Positions 8,584-18,216 of a stretch of DNA of 64,000 nt are shown here, in pieces. A model generated the notes under the pieces. The model was not told the DNA's origin. It made no database searches and saw nothing but the letters and a program-made list of their open reading frames with translations. The stretch spans positions 1 to 64,000 of the forward strand of contig CAWGVO010000020.1 of NCBI GenBank assembly GCA_963826055.1. The letters are read 5' to 3'. The stretch is from JBBDMC01 sp963826055. GTDB taxonomy: Bacteria > Pseudomonadota > Alphaproteobacteria > Rhizobiales > Kaistiaceae. The first letter of the stretch is position 1. Every line of letters starts with the position of its first letter. A program made the translations under genes and the position numbers.

Positions 8584-9407
8584 GGCTGCACCGCGGCGGG
8601 CGCCTCGCCCGCATAGGCTTGAAGCTCGGCGGGGAGAACCGGGCGGTGCGCGGGGTTCCAGTGGAAGGGCCGCTCGGCGTCCTCGTACTCGGTCGACAGC
8701 GGGCCGCCCTTGGTGCGGAAGAAATAGATGTTGCCGGTCTTGCTGCCGTAAGGCCCGTGGGCGATGTGCGGCGGCCGCCAGAAATATGCCCCCGGCCGCA
8801 TGACGCCGAGGTTGCCGTGCACCTCGCCGGCGAGCAGGTACATCTCCTCGATCACCGGATGGCGCTCGGCGCGCTCGGCCCAGCGCATGCCGAGGGTGCC
8901 GAGGATCCAGCTCTGGTCGCCGGTGACGGGATCGTCGTAAAGCTTCTTGCGCCCGGCGCCCGGCGGAAACTCCGGGTGGAAGTTGCCGGTGTAGGGCACC
9001 TGATAGGCGTCGATGCCCTCGACAAGCCGGGCCGGGTCGAACGACGGCGCGCCACGCGCCATTGCCGGTTCCGCCGAGAAGAACGTCAGCACGATCGCCC
9101 CATCGGGGCCGGCGGCCATGCCGTCGCGCGGCGCGGTCGCCGGCAGGTGCGCGTAACCCTTTTCGCCATAGGTGTGTCCGCGCACCGTGAGGGCACCGTC
9201 GATCACCAGAAATTCCTCGTCGACCGTCAGGTGCTCCGCTCCTGTCGTGCTCCAGCCGGCGGGATAGCGCAGGAGCAGCGAGGAAGCGCCGGTACGGTCG
9301 TCGCGGCTGAGGATGCGCGCCTCGACCCCCGGACGGATCGCGACCACCGGTTCGGCGCTCCAGGGAAGCGATTGCGACTGGACGAATTCGATGCGCGGCC
9401 GGGTCAT
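8577..9407 (-). CDS. Bicupin domain protein (DUF4437/ChrR-cupin-like)
   Basis: A 276-residue protein with two cupin barrels. The first holds EHLTVDEEFLVIDGALTV and the second RHPVIEEMYLLAGEVHG followed by GAYFWRPPHIAHGPYG. The His/Glu pattern would bind a single metal ion. Cupins of this type act as small-molecule dioxygenases, lyases or isomerases; which one is not evident. It lies 19 bp after the ABC ATPase stop and overlaps the hydrolase start, so it is part of the transport-linked operon and probably acts on the imported compound. Confidence 0.75.
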   Translation of the reverse strand: MTRPRIEFVQSQSLPWSAEPVVAIRPGVEARILSRDDRTGASSLLLRYPAGWSTTGAEHLTVDEEFLVIDGALTVRGHTYGEKGYAHLPATAPRDGMAAGPDGAIVLTFFSAEPAMARGAPSFDPARLVEGIDAYQVPYTGNFHPEFPPGAGRKKLYDDPVTGDQSWILGTLGMRWAERAERHPVIEEMYLLAGEVHGNLGVMRPGAYFWRPPHIAHGPYGSKTGNIYFFRTKGGPLSTEYEDAERPFHWNPAHRPVLPAELQAYAGEAPAAVQPW

Positions 9408-9425
9408 GGGCGGTGATCCTCAACT

Positions 9426-10425
9426 TCAGGTGACGGATGAATCGGAGGCGGCGACCTGGACAGGGCTCTTGAGCTCGCCGGGATAGAAGCAGGCGACCCG
9501 CCCGCTGCCCTCGGCGGGTTCCAGGGCCGGTTCCTCGCGGGCGCAACGCTCGCGTGCGATCGGGCAGCGCGGGTGAAAGGCGCAGCCCGCGGGCCGGTTG
9601 ATCGGAGATGGCGGATCGCCGCGCAGCACGATGCGCTGGCGTCGTCCGCCGGAGTCGGTGGTCGGTGTCGCCGACAGCAGCGCTACCGTGTAGGGGTGTC
9701 GCGGGTGAGCGAATGACGGTTTGCGTCGTGCCTTCCTCGACGATGCGGCCGAGGTACATGACCAGAATGCGGTCGGATATCTCGCGAACCAGCGCGAGGT
9801 CGTGGGCGATCAGCAGGTAGGCGATGCCCGTCGCCTGCTGAATGTCGCGCATCAGGTTGACGATCTGGGCCTGGATCGACACGTCGAGCGAGGACACCGG
9901 CTCGTCGGCGACGATCATCTCGGGGTGGAGTGCGAGGGCGCGCGCGATGGCGATCCGCTGGCGCTGGCCGCCGGAGAACTGCGAGGGGTAGCGGTCGGCA
10001 GCCTCCGGTGGCAGGCCCACCTGCTGAAGCAGCTCCGTCACGCGCGCGCGGCATCGGTCGCGGTCACCGAAGTCGTGGGCGCGCAGCGGCTCGGCAAGAA
10101 TCGCGCCGACGCGCATGCGCGGGTCGAGACTGGCGTACGGGTCCTGAAAGACCATCTGCAAGCGTCGCCGTACCGGCTTCAGCCGGGCTGCCGAAAGGTT
10201 TCCGATCTCCTCGCCGGCGAAGCGGATGGAGCCGCTGTCGGGGCGGATGGCGCGCATCAGCGTCAGCGCCAGCGTCGACTTGCCGGACCCGGATTCGCCG
10301 ACGAGGCCCACGGTCTCACCGGCGGAGACGGAAAGCGAAACGCCGTCGAGGGCGTACACGCGGCCTTCGGGCGAGCCGAATGTGACGCGCACGTCGCGGG
10401 CATCCAGCAGCGGCGCGTCGCTCAT
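9426..10425 (-). CDS. Peptide-type ABC transporter ATP-binding protein (DppF/OppF-like), frameshifted
   Basis: Second ATPase of a dipeptide/oligopeptide/nickel-type importer, about 332 residues. Walker A GESGSGKS lies at 43-50; the Q-loop region QMVFQDPYASLDPR, signature FSGGQRQRIAIARAL and Walker B IVADEPVSSLD follow. The C-terminal oligopeptide domain has a Cys-rich motif, CAFHPRCPIARERC. The frame shifts near 9704 within TCGCGGGTG; removing one base gives the expected RHPYTVALLSATP segment. ATG at 10425 overlaps the stop of the first ATPase gene by 4 bp (ATGA). Confidence 0.9.
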
Positions 10426-11426
10426 GCCATCGCTCCCGCCGTCACCGGCTCGCGGAGCGGATGCCAGCAGCGCGCCATGTGGTCGGGAGCGACGGCGGCA
10501 AGGGCGGGAAGGACTTCGCAAGCCGTGTCGGCGCGGGCGCAGCGCGGGGCGAAGGGGCAGCCGGTGCGCGCCTCGCCCGGCCGTGGCGGCTGACCGCGGA
10601 TCGGCACGAGGCGACCGCGCGGCCGGTCGAAACGGGGTGCGGCGTCGAGCAGGCCCTGAGTGTAGGGATGAAAGGGGCGGCCGAGGATTTCGGCCATCGG
10701 CCCCTGTTCGACGATCGTGCCCTGGTAAATGACGGCGAGCCGCTTGCAGACCTCGGCGGCGACGCCGAGGTCGTGGGTGATGAGGATGCCGCCGGCGTGG
10801 TCGGACAGGCGCGCGCGCAGGAGGTCGAGGATCTGCGCCTGGATGGTGGTGTCGAGGGCGGTCGTCGGCTCGTCGGCGATGATGACCGCGGGGTGGTTGA
10901 TCAGCGCGAGCGCGATCATCACCCGCTGCCTCAGGCCGCCTGAAAGCTGGTGCGGATAGGCCCTCATCCGCGCTTCCGGCGACGGGATGCCGACGGAGCG
11001 GAGGGCGGCGACGCCCGCTGCGAACGCGGCGGCGGGATCGAGCTTCTGGTGGCGCCGCACGCTCTCGGTCAGCAGCGAGCCGACGCTGCGGACCGGGTTC
11101 AGTCCGGTCATCGGGTCCTGAAAGATCATGCCGACAGCGGAGCCGCGCAGCCGCCGCCACGCGCCCGGCGAAAGGCCGAGAACGTCCTTGCCGAGGAGGG
11201 AGATGCGCCCGCTGATCCGCTCGCCGGAAATGCCGGTCAGCCCCAGCACGGACAGCGACAGCATCGATTTTCCCGACCCGGATTCGCCGACGAGGCCGAC
11301 GATTTCCCCGCGCCGCACGGTGAGGTCGACGCGGTCGAGGGCGAGGAACCGGCGGCCGTCGGCGAGCGGCAGGTCGACCGTCAGCTTTTCGATGTCGAGC
11401 ACGACCTCGGGGGCGGTCACGGCCAT
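10422..11426 (-). CDS. Peptide-type ABC transporter ATP-binding protein (DppD/OppD-like)
   Basis: First ATPase of the importer, 334 residues and intact. Walker A GESGSGKS is at about 47-54, signature LSGGLRQRVMIALAL, Walker B VIIADEPTTALD, and the C-terminal Cys-rich element CPFAPRCARADTAC is typical of the oligopeptide branch. It follows the DppC-like permease with 3 bp between the genes and overlaps the second ATPase by 4 bp. Confidence 0.93.
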   Translation of the reverse strand: MAVTAPEVVLDIEKLTVDLPLADGRRFLALDRVDLTVRRGEIVGLVGESGSGKSMLSLSVLGLTGISGERISGRISLLGKDVLGLSPGAWRRLRGSAVGMIFQDPMTGLNPVRSVGSLLTESVRRHQKLDPAAAFAAGVAALRSVGIPSPEARMRAYPHQLSGGLRQRVMIALALINHPAVIIADEPTTALDTTIQAQILDLLRARLSDHAGGILITHDLGVAAEVCKRLAVIYQGTIVEQGPMAEILGRPFHPYTQGLLDAAPRFDRPRGRLVPIRGQPPRPGEARTGCPFAPRCARADTACEVLPALAAVAPDHMARCWHPLREPVTAGAMA

Positions 11427-11429
11427 CCC

Positions 11430-12317
11430 CTAGACGACCGAGCGGGCGAGGCGACGCGAGCGGAGCGCGATGCCGTCGCCGATCAGGTTGAACGCCACCG
11501 CGGCCAGTACGATCATACCGGCCGGTGCCAGCATCATCCACGGCGCTTCGACGAGGAACTGCCGGCTCTCCGACAGCATGTTGCCCCAGCTCGACGCGGT
11601 CAGCGGCACGCCGAGGCCGAGGAAGCTCAGCGCGCTCTCGGCGATCAGCATGTCGGCGAAGGTGAAGGCGAACATCACCAGCAGCGTCGGGCGCACCGCC
11701 GGCAGAACGTGCACGATCACGGTGCGGGCAAGGCCGACGCCGACCAGCTCGGCGGCGAGCACGTATTCGCGCTTCATGACGCTCAGCGCCTCGGCATAGA
11801 TCACGCGCGCCGCGATCGGCCAACTGGCGAGGCCGAGCGTTATCGCCAGCGGCCAGAAGCCGCGCCCGACGAGTGCGATGACGGTTACCGCGATCACCAG
11901 CGTCGGGAAGGCGATCACGGTGTCGACAAGGTGCTGCATCACGCGGCGTGTCCAGCCCGGACGTGCCGCCGCGGTGAGGCCGGCGAATGTGCCGACCGCC
12001 ACCGATATGACCGTCGCGGCGAACGAGATGCCGAGCGACCATGGCATGCCGGCCATCAGCCGGGCGAAGACGGAGCGGCCGAGCTCATCGCTGCCGAGGA
12101 GGAAGCCGTTCGCGAACGGTGGCTTGAAGCGCGCGAGCAGGCTGCCGTTGGTCGCCTGTGACAGGGGCGTCAGGCTGACTACCGCGGTGGCGATCACCAG
12201 AAGCGCGACGATGACGAGCCCGACGCCGAGCATCCAGTTGGCGCCGGTCGCCCACGGGAACGCGCGCGAGCGCGGCAAGAGACCCGGCGCCGGTGCGCCC
12301 GTCTCCCGCGCCGTCAT
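11430..12317 (-). CDS. Peptide-type ABC transporter permease (DppC-like)
   Basis: Inner-membrane permease of 295 residues. An N-terminal segment with one transmembrane helix (about 27-50) is followed by the five-helix core; the extracytoplasmic loop has HLLG-type residues reading FLLGSDELGRSVFARL, characteristic of DppC/OppC proteins. The cytoplasmic EAA-like loop, EYVLAAELVGVG, contacts the ATPases. The start at 12317 gives an ATGA overlap with the DppB-like gene. Confidence 0.92.
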   Translation of the reverse strand: MTARETGAPAPGLLPRSRAFPWATGANWMLGVGLVIVALLVIATAVVSLTPLSQATNGSLLARFKPPFANGFLLGSDELGRSVFARLMAGMPWSLGISFAATVISVAVGTFAGLTAAARPGWTRRVMQHLVDTVIAFPTLVIAVTVIALVGRGFWPLAITLGLASWPIAARVIYAEALSVMKREYVLAAELVGVGLARTVIVHVLPAVRPTLLVMFAFTFADMLIAESALSFLGLGVPLTASSWGNMLSESRQFLVEAPWMMLAPAGMIVLAAVAFNLIGDGIALRSRRLARSVV

Positions 12318-13255
12318 GCGCGCTGGTCCCTGAGGCGCGGATCGATCAGGCGGAAGAGGACGTCGGTGCCGGCGTTCACCGCGAACACCAGCCCGGCGAT
12401 TACGAACACGGCCGCCTGGACGACCGGGAAGTCGAGGCGTTCGACCGACTGGATCAGCAGTTGGCCGAAGCCGGGCCAGGCGAAGATCCATTCGGTCACC
12501 AACGCGCCCGACATCAGGAACGCGAACTGGGTGCCGATGAGCGCGGTGGCGCCGAGGAGAGCGTTGGGGAGGGCATGGCGGATCACCACCTCGCGCGTGG
12601 TTGCTCCGTTGGCGCGGGCGGTGCGGATATAGTCCTCGCGCATGGCCTCGGTGACGTTGGTGGCGACGACGCGCACGAGCTTGGGCACCAGAAACGCCGC
12701 GAGCGTCAGCGTCGGCAGAACCCAGCTCAGCACGCCGCGGTTGCCGATCGAGGGCAGCAGGTGGAACTCGACGGCGAAGAGCTGGATCAGCAGAAGCCCG
12801 ACGATGTAGCCGGGCATGCCCTGGAGAACGAAGACGACGGTGTTGCCCGCCTTGCGCGACGGCGCGTCCGGTCGCGCGCCGAGCCAGGCACCGATCGGGA
12901 TTGCCAGCGCGGCGGTTACGACCAGCGCCAGCAGCGCCAGGGCGAGCGTGCTGCCGAGACGCTCCAGAACCGCCCTGATCGCGCTCTGCTGGGATTGCAG
13001 CGAGATGCCGAAATTCAGCGTCGCCACGTCGCGCACGTAGCGGACGTACTGGACAACGAGGGGATCGTCGAGCCGGTAGAATTCGCGGATGGCGGCGACC
13101 TGTTGCGGCGTCGCCTCCTCGCCAGCGAGCACTGCCGCTGGATCACCGGAAAGCCGCAAGAGGAAAAAGAGCAGCGTCGTGATCGCCAACAACAGGATGA
13201 GGAGTTCGATCACCCGCTTGCGCAGCGCCGGGCCGATACCGGCCGTCCGAATCAT
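12314..13255 (-). CDS. Peptide-type ABC transporter permease (DppB-like)
   Basis: Inner-membrane permease of 313 residues with six predicted helices. The periplasmic segment RLSGDPAAVLAGEEAT is characteristic of DppB/GsiC proteins, and DYIRTARANGATTREVV is the EAA loop. The ATG at 13255 overlaps the stop of the VOC gene (ATGA); the longer upstream frame lies inside that gene and is not used. The operon has no binding-protein gene; a family 5 binding protein is encoded separately at 19119-20633. Confidence 0.92.
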   Translation of the reverse strand: MIRTAGIGPALRKRVIELLILLLAITTLLFFLLRLSGDPAAVLAGEEATPQQVAAIREFYRLDDPLVVQYVRYVRDVATLNFGISLQSQQSAIRAVLERLGSTLALALLALVVTAALAIPIGAWLGARPDAPSRKAGNTVVFVLQGMPGYIVGLLLIQLFAVEFHLLPSIGNRGVLSWVLPTLTLAAFLVPKLVRVVATNVTEAMREDYIRTARANGATTREVVIRHALPNALLGATALIGTQFAFLMSGALVTEWIFAWPGFGQLLIQSVERLDFPVVQAAVFVIAGLVFAVNAGTDVLFRLIDPRLRDQRA

Positions 13256-14118
13256 GATCGCGTCCCGACGAGTTCGATCAGCTCGCCTGCCGCGCCGCGC
13301 ACAGTTTCCACCGGCCTGCCGCGATAGGGCCAACCGGCCGGGCCGGGGGGGCCGCTGGCGGGGCCGGCGAAGGTCATCACGGCGACGCCGGCGGGCAGTC
13401 CGCCCGCGCGCGGCCGGGGCGGTGTCTGCGGCGGGTAGGCGTCGATCTCCAGCAGGCAGCCGCCGTCCAGCTGCTGGGAGGAAATCCGCACCATCTCGCC
13501 GTCCGCCAGACCGAGCTGCTTCGTCAGGGCCGGGACCATGACCGGACGATCGGTGACGCGGCGCGTCCCGTACCCCGCCTCGTAGAAATGACGCGCCGCC
13601 TCGAGGTCGGCCGTCGCCAGCACGGCAATGAAGCAGCCCTCGACCGGGTGCACGGCGCGCCTCACCTCGAACGGCCCCTCGTAAGCCCTGACGTCGGTGA
13701 CGTAGATGGCCTCGCCGTCGGGGCCGGCAAACTGGGCGGCGCGGATTTGCGCATTGCTGCCGAGCGGACGCGGCGGGCTGATGACGCTGAACCCGGCCTT
13801 GCTCATGGTCGCCGCGCGCCCGTCGACGTCGATGACCGAAATTTCGGTTGCCGCCCAGCCGAGGCTCGCGAGCGGCAGCGCGTCGGCGGGCAGGCCGGGA
13901 ACCTCGACCAGCCGCAACCCGCCGAGACCCTCGTCCGACGATCCGAGGCCGATCCAGCGGGCGCCGGTGAGCTCCGGGGCGCCCCAGGCGCCGGCCACGC
14001 TGGCCGGCAGGCGGCCCGAGGCGATAACCATCAGGCCGAGGCCGGCCCGATAGATGCGTTCTGCTTTGTCGATGTCGGCGGTGGCGATCGTCGCCGCCAG
14101 AATCGGCCCGAGACTCAT
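13252..14118 (-). CDS. Two-domain VOC (glyoxalase/bleomycin-resistance/dioxygenase) protein
   Basis: About 288 residues in two beta-alpha-beta-beta-beta halves. The first begins GPILAATIATADIDKAERIY and the second FIAVLATADLEAARHFYEAG. VOC proteins bind a divalent metal and act as ring-cleaving dioxygenases, lyases or binding proteins. ATG at 14118 is preferred; an in-frame TTG five codons upstream is possible. It is the first gene of the leftward operon, so it is probably involved in handling the imported compound. The specific reaction is unknown. Confidence 0.75.
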   Translation of the reverse strand: MSLGPILAATIATADIDKAERIYRAGLGLMVIASGRLPASVAGAWGAPELTGARWIGLGSSDEGLGGLRLVEVPGLPADALPLASLGWAATEISVIDVDGRAATMSKAGFSVISPPRPLGSNAQIRAAQFAGPDGEAIYVTDVRAYEGPFEVRRAVHPVEGCFIAVLATADLEAARHFYEAGYGTRRVTDRPVMVPALTKQLGLADGEMVRISSQQLDGGCLLEIDAYPPQTPPRPRAGGLPAGVAVMTFAGPASGPPGPAGWPYRGRPVETVRGAAGELIELVGTRS

Positions 14119-14173
14119 TTCGGAGCGGGACAACGCAACGGTCGAGGGGCTGTGGGATCGCGCATCATGCCAA

Positions 14174-14201
14174 TTGGATCAACGTTTCGAAATGTACTAA
14201 T
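14174..14201 (+). promoter_or_regulatory. Candidate promoter for the first methyltransferase module
   Basis: TTGGAT (14174-14179) and ACTAAT (14196-14201) are 16 bp apart in the AT-richer 158-bp gap between the leftward VOC gene and the rightward methyltransferase. The ATG at 14277 lies 75 bp further on. Moderate match to a housekeeping promoter; no operator is evident. Confidence 0.3.
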
Positions 14202-14276
14202 CTTGAGACAGCCTGTCCACGCGCCGCTTGCCGCGCCCGGTGGGCTTCACAGATGCAGCAGCAGGAGCCCGTCTCG

Positions 14277-15411
14277 ATGAGCACCGCGCAGTCCCGTCTC
14301 GCCGCGACCGAGCCACCGCCCCGGCTCGATACGCTGCTCTCATGGCGGCCCGAGCACCGGCCGCGGGTGGCGGCGCTGCTGGCGCTCCGCCGCTACTGGA
14401 TGGGCGAATTGTTCAGCAAGCTGCGCGCCGAGTATGACGAACGGATCGCCGGCGGCAACCCGCCGGTCGACTTCATCTCGGCCGAGCCGCTGGTGCAGGA
14501 ATTACCGAGCGCGCGGCGGATGCAATGGCTGCACCGTTACATCCAGGACGCCAACTGGCGCCTGTGCCGCGAGGTGGCGGACGGGCGGCTGGCCGAAATC
14601 GCGGCGGCGATCGAGCCGCACGCGGGCGACCTCGGAACCCTCGAACTCGAGCCGGACCTCGACTATCCGGGCTATTACGAATTCGATTTCCACCGCCAGC
14701 AGGACGGGCATCTGGCGCGGTCTTTCGGGCGCGGTCATCTATCTCCTCGGCGCCCGCGTCGTCCACAAGGGCAACAACGACGATTTCCAGCTCCACGATC
14801 AATTCGTCGGCGACATGCCGCCGCTTCCTTCGGGCAAACAGCCCGCCGACATCCTCGACATCGCCTGCGGGTTCGGAAAGACCACGTTCTCGCTGAAGAA
14901 GGCATGGCCGGAGGCGACCGTGCACGGCGTCGACCTCGCCGATCCGTGCCTGCGGCTCGGCCGCCGCATGGCGACCGAGCGCGGGCTAGAAATCGGCTGG
15001 CGGCAGGGCGACATGGAGAAGCTGCCCTACGCCGACGCCAGCTTCGACCTCGCCACCATCACCATGGTGCTGCACGAGCTGCCCAAGGCGGCGATCGCCG
15101 CCTCCATGCGCGAGGCGGCGCGCGTGCTGCGCCCCGGTGGCCAGCTCGTCATCCTCGAGAACCGCCTGCTCGACGACGATCCGTTCCGCAACGTGCTGCT
15201 GAAGTGGTACAGCGAGATCATCGACGAGCCCTACTCGATCCCCTTCCGCATGCTCGACCTTCCGGGTGTCTGCAAGGCGGAAGGCTTCGCCGAGGTCGAG
15301 GCCCGCAAGTGGTACCTCGCCAACGCCGGTGGGCCGGAGGCGGAAGCCGATCCCCGTCGCTGGTGCACGCCGTGGCGGATGACGATCGCCAGGATGGGAG
15401 CCGCCCGATGA
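14277..15411 (+). CDS. Class I SAM-dependent methyltransferase with N-terminal extension (module 1), frameshifted
   Basis: About 377 residues. An N-terminal helical region of about 200 residues ends in a block resembling the one in the second methyltransferase at 29143: YLLGARVVHKGNNDDF here and YELGAKLVMLGDNDDY there. The Rossmann domain follows, with the SAM-binding ILDIACGFGKTTFSLK, the acidic strand-2 end VHGVDLADPCLR, and a post-II ATITMVLHELPKAA. The frame shifts near 14725 in a TCTTTCGGG context, where one extra T suffices. The ATG at 14277 follows AGGAG at 9 nt; another ATG 24 bp upstream is possible. It is coupled by an ATGA overlap to the short helical gene. Substrate unknown. Confidence 0.8.
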
Positions 15412-15629
15412 GCTATCTGCCGCCTCGCTCGGCCGAACTGGCCGTGCGCCAACTGCTGGACGGACGCGACATCGACGAGGTTTCGCGCTTGGTGCACAAC
15501 CTGATCGTCGAGGTCACCAGCCTGACCATGCGGGTCGAGGCGCTGGAAGCCAGGATCGCCGGCGAACCGGTCGTGCAAGCCGACCCGACGGCGACCGCGG
15601 CGGCGTTGGTCAAACGGATGGTCGGCTGA
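15408..15629 (+). CDS. Short helical protein coupled to methyltransferase (module 1)
   Basis: A 73-residue protein starting at the ATG that overlaps the methyltransferase stop (ATGA). The middle reads VSRLVHNLIVEVTSL followed by TMRVEALEARIAG, a heptad-like pattern suggesting a short coiled coil. No signal peptide or known domain is recognisable. The same arrangement (methyltransferase, ATGA overlap, short helical protein) recurs at 29143-30518, which is the strongest evidence that this is a real gene and a partner of the enzyme. The opposite strand also has an open frame here, the tail of the receiver protein. Confidence 0.65.
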   Translation: MSYLPPRSAELAVRQLLDGRDIDEVSRLVHNLIVEVTSLTMRVEALEARIAGEPVVQADPTATAAALVKRMVG

Positions 15630-16063
15630 TAACTCTTGGCTTGGCCGCACTGGTCCGATTGAGCGGACCCACGCCCAAGCAAGGCGTGGGAAACGCAGTC
15701 GATCAATTTCCCGGCGTCAAATGGTTTCGTCAGGAACCCGGCCGCGCCGGCCGCCAGCACCCGCGCTTCGATGCCTTCGTCGCGAAAAGCGGTAATGAAA
15801 ATCATGGGGATTTGACGGCCTTGGTTCAGGAGCTGGTTCTGAAGGTCAACGCCACTCATTCTTGGCATCCTGACATCGGTTACGATGCAGGCCGTCTCGT
15901 TCAAATGCGGGGACTCGAGCAATTCCATTGGCGAGGCAAACCCGAAGACGGCAAAGCCATGCGACCGGAGGAGCCGAGCGGTCGCTGCCCGCACCGACGC
16001 GTCATCGTCGACAATAGATACAACCAGCGCGGTCAAAGATGCCTCCGGTGCGACGCTGGGCAC
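15413..16063 (-). CDS. Receiver-domain response regulator (FixJ-type), C-terminal end uncertain
   Basis: Residues 1 to about 130 form a CheY-like receiver: VVSIVDDDASVRAATARLL with the acidic cluster, the phosphoryl-accepting Asp in CIVTDVRMPRMSG, the Thr in IFITAF, and Lys in FLTKPFDAGKL. After LIDCVSHALLGRGSAQ no known domain follows, and the last 70 residues lie antisense to the short helical gene at 15408-15629. The true protein may end near 15640, with the stop removed by an indel. The start is GTG at 16063. It is the same strand as, and just downstream of, the two-component genes, so the three probably form one signalling locus. Confidence 0.7.
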   Translation of the reverse strand: MPSVAPEASLTALVVSIVDDDASVRAATARLLRSHGFAVFGFASPMELLESPHLNETACIVTDVRMPRMSGVDLQNQLLNQGRQIPMIFITAFRDEGIEARVLAAGAAGFLTKPFDAGKLIDCVSHALLGRGSAQSDQCGQAKSYQPTIRLTNAAAVAVGSACTTGSPAILASSASTRMVRLVTSTIRLCTKRETSSMSRPSSSWRTASSAERGGR

Positions 16064-16128
16064 GATGCCGTGTCCATGTCATTCTGCGCCCGCAAGGACA
16101 TCGAAATAAATCATACGTACGTCTGAGA

Positions 16129-16788
16129 CTATTGTTTGGCCCGAGAAATACCGAGGGCGTCGGCCATTCTCACTAGTTCAGCGAGGGTCTTGGCGCCCAT
16201 TTTCTTCATGGCGTTCCCGCGATGGATTTTGACTGTGATCTCGCTGAGCCCCAATTCGCCGGCCACCTGCTTGTTCATCAGCCCGGTAGTGACCAGCGCC
16301 ATGACCTCTTGTTCGCGTTGGCTCAACGACTTGAATTTGAGCTTCAGGTCCGATGTGGCCCTTTCGTGCTCCCGCCTCCCGCGATCCCGCTCGATCGCAG
16401 CCACGACTGCATCCAGCATGTCCTGATCGCGAAATGGCTTTGTGAGAAAATCGACCGCGCCTGCCTTCATCGCCTCCACCGACATCGGAATGTCGCCGTG
16501 ACCGGTCATGAAGACGATCGGAATGTGGTTACCGGTCTCCGCAAGTCTTGCCTGGATGTCCAGGCCGCTGAAGCCCGGCAGACGAACGTCGAGCAGCAGG
16601 CAGGCGGGTACGTCGGGCAGCGTGTTCGACAGCAACTCAGCGGCCGAGCCGAAGACTACGGTGCGAAGGCCGATTGTGCGGAAGAGCCTGATCAGCGCCT
16701 CGCGGAGAGGAGCGTCGTCTTCAACGATGAAGACGATCGGCTGGTCGCCACCGGCGGGTGTTGCTGTTCTTGACTGGTCAACCATCAT
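16129..16788 (-). CDS. FixJ/NarL-type response regulator
   Basis: A 219-residue regulator with an N-terminal receiver (IVFIVEDDAPLREAL, phospho-acceptor Asp in LLLDVRLPGFSG, Lys in FLTKPFRDQD) and a C-terminal LuxR-type helix-turn-helix (SLSQREQEVMALVTTGLMNK, then LGLSEITVKIHRGNAMKKM). It is closest in style to FixJ/TodT/StyR regulators paired with PAS-containing kinases. The ATG-ATG start at 16788/16785 overlaps the kinase stop. In the raw sequence the kinase and regulator read as one 695-residue frame, but only because frameshifts remove the kinase stop. Confidence 0.9.
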   Translation of the reverse strand: MMVDQSRTATPAGGDQPIVFIVEDDAPLREALIRLFRTIGLRTVVFGSAAELLSNTLPDVPACLLLDVRLPGFSGLDIQARLAETGNHIPIVFMTGHGDIPMSVEAMKAGAVDFLTKPFRDQDMLDAVVAAIERDRGRREHERATSDLKLKFKSLSQREQEVMALVTTGLMNKQVAGELGLSEITVKIHRGNAMKKMGAKTLAELVRMADALGISRAKQ

Positions 16789-18216
16789 GCGCCCGCCTCC
16801 GGGCCGAGGGGCAGCAGAAACTGAAACGTGGCGCCGTGCCGGCGTTGTTGGAGCCTTGCAAGGTTCGCCGTGGGTCTCGATGATCGAGCCGGATATCGTC
16901 AGCCCCATGCCAAGTCCCTCCGGCTTCGTCGTGAAGAACGGGTCAAACAGCTGTTTGGCGGCCTCCTGGCCGAGACCGACGCCGGAGTTGCGGATCGCCA
17001 CGGAAACGCGGCCGGCGGCAAGCTGGGTACAAATCACTAATTCCCGCTGTCGATCGGTGACGTCCGCCATGGCGTCGGATCCGTTGAGGATCAAATTGAT
17101 GATGACCTGCTGTAGCTGGATGTGATCACCCCACACGGCAGGCAGGCCAGGGGCCAGCTCCAGACGTAGCGACACCCCTTTGCTACGCAGCTCCCGCTCA
17201 ACCAGTGGAACCACTTCGCGCACGAGATCATTTACGTCCAGCAGCACTTTCCGCGTCTCAGCCTTTTTGAAGAGCGCGCGAAGACGCTGGATTATCTCGC
17301 TCGCTCGCTGGCCGGCGGCGACCATGTCCACGATCGCGGCGCGCACTTCGGTCAAATCCGGCACTTTCTGATCGAGCAGGCGAATGCAGACCTGCCCGTT
17401 TGTAACGACGGCCGCCAAAGGTTGGTTCACCTCGTGGGCGATAGACGCTGTCAACTCGCCCAACGTCGCAACCCGCGCCGCGTGTGCCAGTTGGGCCTGC
17501 ATCCGGGAGAGTGAGTCCTCTGCCTGCCGGCGATCAGTAATATCGGTATCGGTCTCCATGATCGCCACCGGGCGGCCGCGGTTGTCACGCTGCAGGGACC
17601 ATCGGCTGGCCACGACCTGCTGCCTCCCATCTCGCCGGGTCTGGGTGGTTTCTCCTTCCCAGCGGCCTGTGCGAAGCACCTCCGCCTTGATGTCTTCGAG
17701 CGGGATCGGGAATGCTGTCCGCAGGAGTTGAGGGGCGAATTTGTCCAATGCGTAGTCGGACGGCCATCCGTAATGCATTTCCGCGCCGCGGCTCCAGTAA
17801 GTGATGACGTCATCGAGGCTCCTGACAAGGATCGCATCATGGGTCAGGTCGAGAAGACTGGCCTGCCGCCGCAGGCTCGCAACGGCCGTCGCATTCCTTG
17901 CGGCGAGGAGCCCGGTGATGCCGATTGCCACAATGCTGACCAGCAATCTGACGAAAGCTGCGTCGACGACGGACGCGCCGTAGTCCACGAAATAGGTCGC
18001 GACGGCGGCAACGCAGCATCCCGCCGACAAAAGCAACGTTCCGCGTCGCTCGAGGAAGTTGACGGACAGCAGCACAACGACGACGTAGAGCACCGCGACC
18101 GCGTCCGGCAGATCGAAAAAGGTGTCGACGTAGAAGATTGCCGCCGCCAGCACCCCGACCAAAACGGGCTGTAGCCGCGCGCGCGTCTGTGCCGGAACCG
18201 GCTGTTCTTGAATCAT
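16785..18216 (-). CDS. PAS-domain membrane sensor histidine kinase, frameshifted near the C-terminus
   Basis: About 476 residues. Four hydrophobic segments lie in the first 110 residues (a small DUF4118/MASE-like membrane region), then a PAS domain (from about 118, SLLDLTHDAILVRSLDDVIT) and a HisKA domain whose phospho-His is in LGELTASIAHEVNQPLAAV. The ATPase domain has the N box QQVIINLILNGSDAM and G boxes RNSGVGLG and GLGMGL. Two shifts between about 16835 and 16870 scramble the last beta strands; restoring them gives SNNAG, then GATFQFLLPLGPEAGA and a TGA at 16785-16787 that overlaps the regulator start. The signal sensed is unknown. Confidence 0.87.

Noticed and set aside
7744..12042. 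A 1432-codon leftward frame across the hydrolase, cupin and ABC genes
   Set aside because: It is a chance open frame in GC-rich DNA; family matches show five separate genes in several frames, and only its last 279 codons (hydrolase) and a middle part (ATPase) are real.
16129..18216. A 695-residue hybrid histidine kinase fused to a LuxR-type regulator
   Set aside because: The fusion arises because two frameshifts near 16835-16870 remove the kinase stop; the correct kinase ending (GATFQFLLPLGPEAGA) and overlapping TGA/ATG are visible in another frame.
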